From positions 1 through 58,575 of IMG/VR virus record IMGVR_UViG_3300031669_000031: a stretch of 58,575 nucleotides of DNA; one strand, written 5' to 3'. A program made the translations under genes and the position numbers. Under the pieces are notes generated by a model, which saw nothing but the letters and a program-made list of their open reading frames with translations, was not told the DNA's origin and did not search any database. This document shows positions 45,559 to 54,416 of this stretch, piece after piece. Source of the stretch: a virus. Within the stretch, counting starts at the first letter, position 1. Each line of letters opens with the position of its first letter.

Positions 45559-48500
45559 TTATCCAAAACTCGCTTCCGAAATTATAATATTTTTGTTTGT
45601 CGTAAATGGTTTACTTACTACAGGCAGTGGAAGATATTTTAAACTCATCCAAACCACCCCGGCTGTAGTAATCGCCACATCATCATGGCATCCATCCACT
45701 GCTCCGATAGTGCCATCAATTTTATATTCAAGAGTGTCCATTTCGTCACACGCTTTATCCCATTTCTCAACATAGAGGTTATCCCTGAGTGCTGCATTAA
45801 GTGTATTTATAATAAGAGACTTAGTTCCTGAATTAGTATGAAATCCATACTTTATAGGTACTTTCATTCTGATCTTTTCAGGGTCTGTCCTTGAAAACAT
45901 ATTAGTATAATACGGAGCAATCTCATCAAGTATAGTTATGAAGTGATCTCCCTCTGTAGATTTTTTTGTTCTCAGTGAATTTGTCTCTATTGCAAGCAGG
46001 GCAATACCATAAAACATGCCAAGCTGTGCTGATATCCATGCAAAGATGTCCTGGTCGCAGTTATGAACAACGTAACAAGCTGTTGAGTATGAATTATCTT
46101 CTTCAACTTCTAAATTATACACGAACCCCGAATACGGCTGACTTGTTTTTGTTTTGACCTTATAGGCTATATTATTTGCATCTTGAAGTAAGGAATACTT
46201 CTTGATTTCCGATACAGTCCATACTATATTGTATCTTGGCCTTTTGCTTTTTATATAGCTATTTTTAGTTTTTGCAATTACCCTGTATATTCCAGGGCGG
46301 TATCCCAGCAATATTAGAATATCCCTTATCTGTCTCGCAAGAATGGGAGATACTGTTGATGCCGAATGTGTTATTGTTTGATCTGTATTGTATGTAGAAC
46401 CATCCCCCTTCCAGTAGCTTTCCAGTAACTCGGATAATAATTCTTTTGAGGATTCTAAAACGACTGAACTTATCTTTTTCTCCCATGAGTGCTCTCCACA
46501 TAATTCAAGAACAAGCGATGCAAGGTGAGTATCACAAACTCTCACCCTGCAAACTCCGACATCCTTATATTCTATGATAGAGCTTTTAAACCCAAGTTTT
46601 AAAAGTTTTTCATAACAGTCTTTTGCTACAGTTTCTCTTTCATAATATGAAAATGAGAAATATACACCATAAGGTTTTTTATTCTTACCCTTATGGTTTA
46701 TATGGCCCTCGGCTAAATAATAACCAAGAATAGAATAAAAGACTTTCAGGTCTGTTATTTCACGAACTGTATCTTTCGACTTACCTCCATTATATTTATT
46801 GATAATGAATGAAGGATTAAATTCTACTCTATTTTTAGAATATGCAATGTATTGTAAATTATTAGCTTCAATCCATTTAGGGTCTCCAATACATTCTTTT
46901 TTATTGTATTGATAACGATTTCTCCAAGGTACTCTTTCAATTTTATTTACAACATTATTGCTGTAAAACGGATGTTCAGGAGTACAGGTAACTGTTTCGT
47001 AATTTCCTTGCGATCTTATTGAAATGACTTCTCCACTATAGTTATTTTTATATGTTTTGATGACTTTTTTGAATCTGTTTTTATGTGTCCATACAAGATC
47101 GCCTACCTTAACATCTTTAATTTGCTTAAATCCATCAGATGTATATATCAGTGTGTCAGGGACAAAGCAATGGCCCCACCAGGTAGCAACAATCTCAGGT
47201 CTGCCTCCATCCATCATCCAGTATCGATCTATAACCCTTAGGCAAGAATAGTCAGCAAGAATAGTCCTTCCTCCAACGTCCCCAAAGATAGCATACCTAT
47301 CAGTGATATCTTCTGTTATATCCGGCATACTCCATATAAGCAGATTCCCTCTTGGATTTTCAAGAAACTTTATATTCTTCAGGCTATCGGGGCCAACCTG
47401 TGCATCTCCTTTTAATTCTCCGACATAGACAGGTTTCACGCAACCATTGCGCATGTTAAGTACATATTCTGGTGAAAATACCCTTCTTCCTGTTGAGGCG
47501 AATGCTTCTTTATCGTTACTTGGAAAATCTTCATTCATCCTCCATGTATCGTAGTTCTCTCCTATCTTAGTATCAAAATACCATTTGATACCTTCCAGGG
47601 TAGCTCCTATGCTCCAAAGATATTTTGCATAGCCTGTAGTTTCCGCAAGCATCCATTCAATGAACTTAGGTAAATCATTCTCTTTTATTGTTTTCTGATA
47701 TCTCTCTATCTCAAACCATGCGACAAATACAGGATCATACGAGCTCTCTCCTTTTTTTGCAGCCTGCCATTCCCTGTGAAAAGCATTGCCTACACCTTTA
47801 GCTGTGGATTCAAGGACTATAATAGAGTCAGGTGCATTGGGGACTGTTGACCGGAGATTCTGCAGAAGATCTTCCGTTGACCGCTGTGGAGTTGATTTGA
47901 ACTTCCCAAGCTCCGAAACATGAAGCATTGCGAAGTCATAAGATGCAAGGCTTTCCGGCTTCTGTGCAGAGCCAACTCCAACAATACAATTTCTCTCTTT
48001 GATCATCTTAGTCTTGCTGGACCCTTCATATGGCACGAATGTTATTGTTCCGAACTGTTGCGGATATAACCTTCCGAGCCTCCGGTACATACCTCTTATG
48101 TTTCTGGCCTGATCATCTACATCAGCAATGATAGCAGAATGCCAGTTGGTTTTTAGTACTCGCTGAATCCATGCCATATATATTTGAACGAGAGTCGATC
48201 CTCCCCATTGGCGAGCTTTAAGAAGTACAATCCTGATCGGCACTCCTTCGGTACGCATTTTTTCAAGACGGCTAAGTAATTTTCTTTGAGCCCTGTTAAG
48301 GATGAATGGGATCTCCTGCTTGGTTACCTTATCCTGAATCTTCGCACATACAAAGGCCCAAAATTCAAAGTCATAATCAAATCGTTTCTTACTTAAATCG
48401 TTTATGATAGCCTGAGTTGTAAGAAAATCATTTGTCCCTACAGCCTTTTCTACCGATCCCTCATCTCTTATCTTTTGGAGTATTGGCAGATCATCGAACA

Positions 48501-48666
48501 TTTGTTTTGGGAAGTAGATAGAATAATTAACGTCTGCATGGGAAAAATCTACTTTGATTCGCTTTAAAGGAGAACCTAACCCGGTTGCAGGGTTATAGGG
48601 AGTATTCAATTTATCCCTACGAATCTTGTTTTCAGCAAGGATCTTATCTAATTGATCACTTGGCAT
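45559..48666 (-). CDS. terL: Large terminase subunit (TerL) interrupted by an intein
   Basis: A 1035-residue precursor. The terminase part has a Walker A-like KARQWGGST (residues 150-158), Walker B FAMLHVSE (245-252, E252) and the RNase H-like nuclease acids D463 (FGDVGG), E894 (AIETNS) and D995/D996 (CHDDVAI). Residues 500-869 are an intein; splicing would leave a 665-residue terminase. The enzyme cuts concatemers and drives DNA into the prohead through the portal. It follows a small HTH gene with an 11-base overlap. Confidence 0.92.
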   Translation of the reverse strand: MPSDQLDKILAENKIRRDKLNTPYNPATGLGSPLKRIKVDFSHADVNYSIYFPKQMFDDLPILQKIRDEGSVEKAVGTNDFLTTQAIINDLSKKRFDYDFEFWAFVCAKIQDKVTKQEIPFILNRAQRKLLSRLEKMRTEGVPIRIVLLKARQWGGSTLVQIYMAWIQRVLKTNWHSAIIADVDDQARNIRGMYRRLGRLYPQQFGTITFVPYEGSSKTKMIKERNCIVGVGSAQKPESLASYDFAMLHVSELGKFKSTPQRSTEDLLQNLRSTVPNAPDSIIVLESTAKGVGNAFHREWQAAKKGESSYDPVFVAWFEIERYQKTIKENDLPKFIEWMLAETTGYAKYLWSIGATLEGIKWYFDTKIGENYDTWRMNEDFPSNDKEAFASTGRRVFSPEYVLNMRNGCVKPVYVGELKGDAQVGPDSLKNIKFLENPRGNLLIWSMPDITEDITDRYAIFGDVGGRTILADYSCLRVIDRYWMMDGGRPEIVATWWGHCFVPDTLIYTSDGFKQIKDVKVGDLVWTHKNRFKKVIKTYKNNYSGEVISIRSQGNYETVTCTPEHPFYSNNVVNKIERVPWRNRYQYNKKECIGDPKWIEANNLQYIAYSKNRVEFNPSFIINKYNGGKSKDTVREITDLKVFYSILGYYLAEGHINHKGKNKKPYGVYFSFSYYERETVAKDCYEKLLKLGFKSSIIEYKDVGVCRVRVCDTHLASLVLELCGEHSWEKKISSVVLESSKELLSELLESYWKGDGSTYNTDQTITHSASTVSPILARQIRDILILLGYRPGIYRVIAKTKNSYIKSKRPRYNIVWTVSEIKKYSLLQDANNIAYKVKTKTSQPYSGFVYNLEVEEDNSYSTACYVVHNCDQDIFAWISAQLGMFYGIALLAIETNSLRTKKSTEGDHFITILDEIAPYYTNMFSRTDPEKIRMKVPIKYGFHTNSGTKSLIINTLNAALRDNLYVEKWDKACDEMDTLEYKIDGTIGAVDGCHDDVAITTAGVVWMSLKYLPLPVVSKPFTTNKNIIISEASFG
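46060..47169 (-). mobile_element. Intein with LAGLIDADG endonuclease domain in TerL
   Basis: 370 residues from Cys500 to Asn869. Splicing blocks are visible: block A CFVPDTLIYTSDGFK, block B TVTCTPEHPFYS, block F/G YSGFVYNLEVEED and CYVVHN, followed by the +1 cysteine of the extein. The endonuclease domain has two LAGLIDADG-type motifs, ILGYYLAEG (646-654) and LLESYWKGDG (747-756). The site lies in the terminase nuclease domain, between the first and second metal-binding acids. The DNA is more AT-rich than the flanking terminase. Confidence 0.9.
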
Positions 48667-48853
48667 TATCTTTCTCCCGGAATTTCTTAGTTATTATTTT
48701 ACAGACATATCTGTTTGAATAATTAGTTCTTCGGGCAACCTCATCATACATTGACCCTTTTGATTGAAATCGGGCATCTTTTCCTTTTTCTAATATTACC
48801 TGTGTATATACACTAAATATCGCTTCATGCCTCTGTTTAGTGTTGTCATTCAT
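48656..48853 (-). CDS. Small HTH protein before TerL, possible small terminase
   Basis: A 65-residue protein from the ATG at 48853. Residues 33-60 (SMYDEVARRTNYSNRYVCKI, then ITKKFREKD) form a helix-turn-helix. Position directly upstream of the large terminase, with an 11-base overlap, suggests the small terminase subunit, but it is shorter than usual. The longer HTH protein at 22705-23220 competes for that role. The frame extends upstream to 48910, across the predicted promoter. Confidence 0.5.
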   Translation of the reverse strand: MNDNTKQRHEAIFSVYTQVILEKGKDARFQSKGSMYDEVARRTNYSNRYVCKIITKKFREKDNAK

Positions 48854-48875
48854 CGAAGAGAGGTATTGGTTTGAG

Positions 48876-48947
48876 CAAATATAAGACAAAAAGACAGATA
48901 TTAGCGACAATTTGCGATTAATTTACAAACATAAAGGAGTAGATTTG
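48876..48947. promoter_or_regulatory. Divergent promoter region with operator box
   Basis: TATATTTG on the minus strand (48883-48876) is an exact TAnnTTTG element 22 bases before the small HTH gene, and TAGATTTG (48940-48947, plus strand) is another 37 bases before the scaffold gene. Ideal TTTG -33 boxes are missing. Between them lie GACAAAAAGACA (48885-48896) and TAGCGACAA, both shared with the 23.27 kb region. Confidence 0.45.
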
Positions 48948-48984
48948 AACTTATTATTTCATAAACCTAAAAAACATATTTAAT

Positions 48985-50091
48985 ATGGCAGAAGGTGGGA
49001 GTTCAAATTCAGGCGCAAGCGCAGGTGCAGCAGGCAGTTCAGATGCAGGAGCAGGAACAGCCGGGACAGCAGTAAGTACCGAAGCGGCAGCTGTAAAAAG
49101 CGAAGGAACAGAAAGCAGCGAGTCAGCAAAAGAGTTATCAGATGTATTAACCCAGGATGAAGAAAAAGCCTCTAAAGTAGAAAAGCCTCCGGAAACAGAG
49201 AAAGCCCCGGAGAAGGTTGGAAAGATAATTGATGATAAGCCGGTAACGGTGCAGGAGGTAAAGGATAAGACAACTATTGACAAAGATCATGTAGTGGGCG
49301 AAGAAAAGAAGCCCGAGGAAAAGAAAGAAGAAGTTAAAAAACATAAATATCACGACAGGTTGATTAAAGAATTTCCCGACAGGAAGTTCGCCTCTGATGA
49401 TGAGTATGAAGCATCACATGAGGAATATGTTAAGAACCTTGAGGGATATAGAGAACGAGGGACGATAGCTAACCAGAAGTTAGTAGCGTTGTTTGAAGCC
49501 GAGCCACAGATAGCAGATGTTGTATCAGAGATGATCAGAGGAGCAACTATGCGGTCCGCATTGGCAAGGCACATTGGAGCAGAGGACTTAGTTCCGGAGG
49601 AAGGGGACCCTGATTATTCCGTTTGGGATAAAAACACAAAAGAGAGACTTGAAAGGATTGAGAAATCAAACAAGTTCAATCAGGAGTTCAATGAGAATGT
49701 TGAATTTTCAGTTAAATCGATACATGAATTCGCTGAAGAAAACAAACTCCCTCCCGAGGAAGCAGAGAAAATCTTAGGAGAATTTAATGATATGCTCAAA
49801 GACATTTATCGTGGAAAGATCACGAAAGAGACTCTCACCAAAATTACGAAAGCAGTTAAGCATGATGAGGCAGTAAAGGAAGCAATTAAAGATGCTAAAG
49901 AGGAGGGTGAAATAAAGGGAAAGAACGAAGCTGTCAAAGCAAAGAAGGAAGTAGAATCGCTTAAAAAGGATGATGGAATCCCGGCTCTCAAAAAAACAGG
50001 TGATACCATAGAGGAGACACCAGAAAAGCCCGAACAGGCTCAAATCATAGATCGCATATTTGGCGCAGCCAAGAAAAGATCAAACTTTTAA
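48985..50091 (+). CDS. Scaffolding protein
   Basis: A 368-residue, very acidic and low-complexity protein. A serine/alanine/glycine-rich N-terminus is followed by lysine/glutamate-rich helices, a middle region with YVKNLEGYRERGTIANQKLV, and a helical C-terminus ending in a basic FGAAKKRSNF. Composition and position immediately before the major capsid gene fit a scaffold that guides capsid assembly and then leaves. The phrase KPVTVQEVKDKTTIDKDHV near residue 90 also recurs, altered, at the capsid N-terminus. Confidence 0.65.
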   Translation: MAEGGSSNSGASAGAAGSSDAGAGTAGTAVSTEAAAVKSEGTESSESAKELSDVLTQDEEKASKVEKPPETEKAPEKVGKIIDDKPVTVQEVKDKTTIDKDHVVGEEKKPEEKKEEVKKHKYHDRLIKEFPDRKFASDDEYEASHEEYVKNLEGYRERGTIANQKLVALFEAEPQIADVVSEMIRGATMRSALARHIGAEDLVPEEGDPDYSVWDKNTKERLERIEKSNKFNQEFNENVEFSVKSIHEFAEENKLPPEEAEKILGEFNDMLKDIYRGKITKETLTKITKAVKHDEAVKEAIKDAKEEGEIKGKNEAVKAKKEVESLKKDDGIPALKKTGDTIEETPEKPEQAQIIDRIFGAAKKRSNF

Positions 50092-50120
50092 AAATTAATA
50101 TAAACTAAAAAATTCTTCAA

Positions 50121-51500
50121 ATGAAAAACAATATTTTTTATCACGCATCCAGAATATTCGGAATAACATTGGCAATCGCCATGCTATTCGTATTCAATGG
50201 ATTTATTGCTATGGGCTCAGGAATAGCCTATGCCGTTGCTACCGGTGCAGTCGTTGCCGATGATCCGGTAACTGTTGAGGATGTTAAGGCCGGAAGTACT
50301 ATCGACAGAGATTATGTGTCGAAGAAAATAACCGACATGCGGCCTGCCGCTACTCCACTGGACACGATACTTCGTACTATAGAGAACCAGGTTACAGTAG
50401 CTTCATTCAAAACAGAATTCTATGCTGTCAGTTCCAGGGATCTTGTTGATACTGTAAATACAGCTTTCACAAGAGACACAGACGGAGTAAATAGTGTTGC
50501 TCTTAAAGTGAATAACATCTCAGCATGGACTCCCGATGATACACTCATGGCATATGGGGTTACAAGTGGGGCAGTAGCATCAGGTTATAGCGATGGACTC
50601 GATCTTGTTTGTTTTGTTGTGTCACGAGATGTGTCTGCAGAAACAATACTTATTCAACCGCTTAACGGACCTGAAGGATTAAATGCAAAAGCAGGAACGA
50701 TGGTTCTTCCGTCCATTCCAATCAACACCAAGCTCGTCAGGATGGGAACCTGTAAAAATGAACTCGATGCTCAGACATCGCCTTACGGAATTGTACCTGT
50801 CAAAGATTACAACTATCTGCAGATATTTATGGCTCAGGCAGAAGAAGGAACATTCCAGAAGCTGCACGAAAAAGAGGTTGAATTCTCATTCAGTGATTAT
50901 GAGGCTCAGAACATATATGACATGAGGGCAAGAATGGAGTATTCATTCCTGTTTGGAGCTAGAAAATTATTTACTGATGTTACGAATGCAAAAACAAGAT
51001 ATACAACCGGTGGACTTACAAGGTACATTACAAGTGCTCTTGAATATGGAACAGGAGGAGCAGATAGGGAGATTGATAATACAACCGTCATTAACTGGAC
51101 CAAATCAATATTCAGAGGCAATTCCGGATCAGATCGAAGAGTTATGTTTATGGGTGATGGGTTTGCTGCCTATATGATGGCTGCAGATACAGTTCAGAGA
51201 CAGATCGATGCCAAGAAAACCGAGAGAGTGTATGGAATAACATTCAACCTGGTTGAAACTAATTTTGGTCAGCTTCTTTGCAAACACCACAACCTGTTAG
51301 ATTTAGCAGGATGGGGAGAAAAGGCTATTGTTCTTGATCTTAACTATGTTGAGAAGCACACATGGAAGCCGATGGCTGTTCGTCAGCTTGACTTAAAAGG
51401 TTCAGGTCAGAGGAATGTAATTGCAACCGTCATAGAGGAAACAGCAGGAGCAGTTCTGAGGTACCCTGGCGTTCATGCAATAATCGGACCGGCTGCTTAA
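50121..51500 (+). CDS. Major capsid protein, SU10/DUF5309-like
   Basis: A 459-residue protein. After residue 45 the sequence matches the SU10-type capsid pattern: ITDMRPAATPLDTILRTI, FKTEFYAVSSRD, then FLFGARKLFTD and a C-terminal ETAGAVLRYPGVHAII. The first 40 residues form a strongly hydrophobic helix followed by AYAVATG, unusual for a capsid. The phrase DPVTVEDVKAGSTIDRDYVS (residues 49-68) is shared with the scaffold. A strong terminator follows 10 bases after the stop, so capsid is probably made from abundant discrete transcripts. Confidence 0.8.
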   Translation: MKNNIFYHASRIFGITLAIAMLFVFNGFIAMGSGIAYAVATGAVVADDPVTVEDVKAGSTIDRDYVSKKITDMRPAATPLDTILRTIENQVTVASFKTEFYAVSSRDLVDTVNTAFTRDTDGVNSVALKVNNISAWTPDDTLMAYGVTSGAVASGYSDGLDLVCFVVSRDVSAETILIQPLNGPEGLNAKAGTMVLPSIPINTKLVRMGTCKNELDAQTSPYGIVPVKDYNYLQIFMAQAEEGTFQKLHEKEVEFSFSDYEAQNIYDMRARMEYSFLFGARKLFTDVTNAKTRYTTGGLTRYITSALEYGTGGADREIDNTTVINWTKSIFRGNSGSDRRVMFMGDGFAAYMMAADTVQRQIDAKKTERVYGITFNLVETNFGQLLCKHHNLLDLAGWGEKAIVLDLNYVEKHTWKPMAVRQLDLKGSGQRNVIATVIEETAGAVLRYPGVHAIIGPAA

Positions 51501-51510
51501 AGAATTATCA

Positions 51511-51544
51511 GGGAGGAGAAGTATCTTTTCCTCCCTTAATTTTT
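51511..51544 (+). terminator. Strong terminator after the capsid gene
   Basis: GGGAGGAGAAG (51511-51521) pairs with CTTTTCCTCCC (51525-51535), 11 pairs with one G-T, around the loop TAT, followed by TTAATTTTT. Confidence 0.85.
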
Positions 51545-51567
51545 ATACCACTTAATAATAAATTCCA

Positions 51568-52014
51568 ATGGAAAGAAAACAAAAGACTTATCAGTCAGTT
51601 CATTTTGTTCAGTTAGATACTTATTTAAAAGTTAAGGGACAAAGGACATTGATTGAATTTCGTGGAGGCACATTAGAACCAAAAAGGAATGGTACTTATA
51701 ACTGTACTGATCCTGATATTATCGAGGCACTGGATGCGAATATTAAAAGAATAGGGCAGAAATGCTCATACAAGTGCATTCACGAGGAGATCCTTTTCGA
51801 AGATGATTCACCTCAAAAAAAGAAAGGTAATTCTGTTATGAGGGATGTCCCGGAAATCAATACCGTTACCGCAGGCAGAGAATGGCTTATTAATGCATCA
51901 GCCGAAGGTCAGATTGAAGAAGGGATAACTCCGAGCATGATTAAGAATAGAACGGATGTTTTGCGTATTGCGGAAGAAAACGGAATCCGTTTTGTTGACC
52001 TGCCAGTAAGTTAA
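51568..52014 (+). CDS. Virion or head-completion protein, unknown (148 aa)
   Basis: A 148-residue protein. The N-terminal half is beta-rich (LIEFRGGTLEPKRNGTYNC), the C-terminal half helical, including INTVTAGREWLINASAEGQ. It lies between capsid and connector genes, where head-completion proteins are found. No family is recognised. Confidence 0.5.
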   Translation: MERKQKTYQSVHFVQLDTYLKVKGQRTLIEFRGGTLEPKRNGTYNCTDPDIIEALDANIKRIGQKCSYKCIHEEILFEDDSPQKKKGNSVMRDVPEINTVTAGREWLINASAEGQIEEGITPSMIKNRTDVLRIAEENGIRFVDLPVS

Positions 52015-52032
52015 TTTGAAAAATGGAACTAA

Positions 52033-53205
52033 ATGGACAGAGAGGGCATATTAACAAAGGTTCGTATCAAAATGGACGAAGCCACTCCCCCGGGAGTAGA
52101 GTTGCCCTTTGATGACTTTATTGGACCTATCCTTGACGAATGCGCCAAGGAAGTAGCTCAAATTGCCCCACTCCATTTACTTTCTCCATTATCAATGATT
52201 AACAGTTCTCTTACAAGAATGATGGATGGGAATATTGCCACTATTGGATTAGGCATACATCCATATCAGGTTGGAGATTCTATTACAGTATCTGGATTCC
52301 CCACAGCAGAAAGTTATTATAATGGCGATTTTATTATAACAGCCATTACCTCAACATCAATTTCATATCCTGTTACTCCTTTAGTTGTTGCAACAGAATG
52401 GATTTCAGAGAGTGGGTTTGATGTATTTACAAATACAGGACTTGAGATAAGCGTTGCTCAGAATGCTGCAGGCATTTGTTCTGCAGAAAGTGATATTCAA
52501 TTTGCTACGGTTGCAGGTACAAAGATCAGGGTCCAGGGAACCTTAGCACTAAATTCAGCCCCGGGAACAGAACCGGTAATATTCATTGATAATTCTGATA
52601 TAAAAACATTGGCAGTAGGAGTAAATGACATTGAATTAGTCGCGACTACCTCTATTCCTTTAGGGATAGCTACTATTTATCGGAACGGAGCAACAGATTA
52701 TACTTTTACAGGAGTTTCAATAACAAAAACCACAGATCCCATCAAGGATTATACTTCTGGACTGGTAACATTCAAAACGATATCTGTTAATGATCTGACT
52801 TATATTACTAAACCATTAAATTTTCTAAGGCTTTACGAGATGAAGTTCCCATTATGGGTTAAGCCTGTAAGGGAAACGACAAAGCCTGATTCTGATGGCG
52901 GGAAAATACAGGATAATCCTTATCTCGCATCAGGGATCGGGAGACCCTCTGTAGTTCTTAAAACTACCAGGCCTACCGGTGGATCGCTTGGAGAATATCT
53001 TATATGTGGCAAAGTAACATCATCCTCAATCCCCACAGCTCTTTTTGTTAAAACACCTAAACCTGAGGACCTTCCTGATCTATTGATCGATTCCTTGACC
53101 TGGCTTTGTTCTTCGAAAGTATTACAGATATCAGGGTACGGTGATAAAGCGCAGGGCGCAATGCAGCAATACCAGCTCACATTAACACAATTAGCACAAG
53201 CATAA
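52033..53205 (+). CDS. Head-tail connector-like protein with inserted beta domains (390 aa)
   Basis: The ends (MDREGILTKVRIKMDEATPP to LSMI, and LPDLLIDSLTWLCSSKVL at about 352-370) have the helical pattern of head-tail adaptors. Inserted between them, about residues 65-260, are beta-rich modules, one with IHPYQVGDSITVSGFPTAES and YYNGDFIITAITSTSISYPV. That module recurs in the proteins at 53245 and 56316. The insertions may decorate the capsid-tail junction. Confidence 0.55.
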   Translation: MDREGILTKVRIKMDEATPPGVELPFDDFIGPILDECAKEVAQIAPLHLLSPLSMINSSLTRMMDGNIATIGLGIHPYQVGDSITVSGFPTAESYYNGDFIITAITSTSISYPVTPLVVATEWISESGFDVFTNTGLEISVAQNAAGICSAESDIQFATVAGTKIRVQGTLALNSAPGTEPVIFIDNSDIKTLAVGVNDIELVATTSIPLGIATIYRNGATDYTFTGVSITKTTDPIKDYTSGLVTFKTISVNDLTYITKPLNFLRLYEMKFPLWVKPVRETTKPDSDGGKIQDNPYLASGIGRPSVVLKTTRPTGGSLGEYLICGKVTSSSIPTALFVKTPKPEDLPDLLIDSLTWLCSSKVLQISGYGDKAQGAMQQYQLTLTQLAQA

Positions 53206-53244
53206 ATAATTTCTTAATATTAATTTATTTAAATCCTTAAAACG

Positions 53245-54009
53245 ATGATTACAGATCGAAATCTCAAAATTAAGAAATGGTTGCCAGAATTGATATTACA
53301 TTCAACAGATCCTGACAAGCATATTGCCAATCTTAGTGTTGGCGCAACTCAACTTCTACATGAAGGAATTGCATTCTCTAACTTAAAAACCGTCAAAAAA
53401 CTTATCGGGGCAGTAGGTGTGGAAGATTGTGATTTCAACTTTGCGACAGCAAATAATGTAACAGAGCAACCTATTGATTTAGGAGCAATAGTCCCTGCCT
53501 TTGCCAGGGTACTTGATGTCAAGACAGTAACCGAAGCAGCTTTTGCTGCCGAAGCAACAGCAATAGCATCATGGTCAGTAGATACAAATGTTTGCACTAT
53601 TATAACAGCAGCAAATCATGGAATTGTTTCTACCAACTCTGTTGTTATCGCAGGTATGACTGAGACAGCAATTAATGGCACTCATACTGCTACAAGAGTT
53701 GATGATACTACATTTACTATTCCATTGACTCATGCTGATGCAGGAACAACCGCAGATATTACAGGAACAGTAGTCCATACAGCCATGACTCTGGTTGCTG
53801 AAACAGGTAATGCAACATCAGGAGCTCAGTTTATTGCCAGTGCAACTATTAAAGCCCTCAATGCCATTACTGCAGCCAATCTCACTACAATGAATGTTGC
53901 ACCATCGGCATCAGCAAGTCATGTTTGGGTGTCAGCAACTCCTGAAAGTAAATGGGATCATATTACAACCGGCCAATTAGCTGTCTATGTAAGTTATCTT
54001 GAGATCTAA
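53245..54009 (+). CDS. Virion protein with shared beta module (254 aa)
   Basis: A 254-residue protein. Residues about 110-180 hold the same module as the neighbouring virion genes (NVCTIITAANHGIVSTNSVV, TFTIPLTHADAG). The outer parts look like tail or decoration proteins, with a C-terminal VYVSYLEI. No exact family is recognised. Composition is alanine/threonine-rich as in exposed virion proteins. Confidence 0.5.
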   Translation: MITDRNLKIKKWLPELILHSTDPDKHIANLSVGATQLLHEGIAFSNLKTVKKLIGAVGVEDCDFNFATANNVTEQPIDLGAIVPAFARVLDVKTVTEAAFAAEATAIASWSVDTNVCTIITAANHGIVSTNSVVIAGMTETAINGTHTATRVDDTTFTIPLTHADAGTTADITGTVVHTAMTLVAETGNATSGAQFIASATIKALNAITAANLTTMNVAPSASASHVWVSATPESKWDHITTGQLAVYVSYLEI

Positions 54010-54020
54010 TACTTCATCCG

Positions 54021-54416
54021 ATGAGCATATTTGCCGGGAGTACACCGAAATATCGCATTCGTCTAAAGGATGAGGCAGGCACACAACTTAACCCGGAAGA
54101 TACAGGACAGATCCTTGAAGTAAAAATCTGGATTTATAATAGTATCTCCGGGGATGTTGTAGCAAAATTCTATTTGAATGATGCTCCTGATCCTATTGGC
54201 ACATGGAGGCAGGCAGGTATTAAGGAAATTGTTCCAGGAGATAAGCAAGTACATATTTATCTTACAACTTCTGAGACTGAGGAGGCTGCTCCTGATATGA
54301 ATATAATGCAAGTCGCAGTGACAGTTCCTGATGCTGATTTTGCTGATGGCAAACGCATTATTGTTAAGAAAGGCCGGTTTCATGACATTAAATACGCAAA
54401 ACTAATCCTAAGTTGA
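54021..54416 (+). CDS. Virion protein, unknown (131 aa)
   Basis: A 131-residue beta-rich protein (ILEVKIWIYNSISGDVVAKF, MNIMQVAVTVPDADF) of the kind found among phage tail and baseplate accessory proteins. The stop overlaps the start of the tailspike gene as TGATG, so the two are coupled. Confidence 0.5.
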   Translation: MSIFAGSTPKYRIRLKDEAGTQLNPEDTGQILEVKIWIYNSISGDVVAKFYLNDAPDPIGTWRQAGIKEIVPGDKQVHIYLTTSETEEAAPDMNIMQVAVTVPDADFADGKRIIVKKGRFHDIKYAKLILS

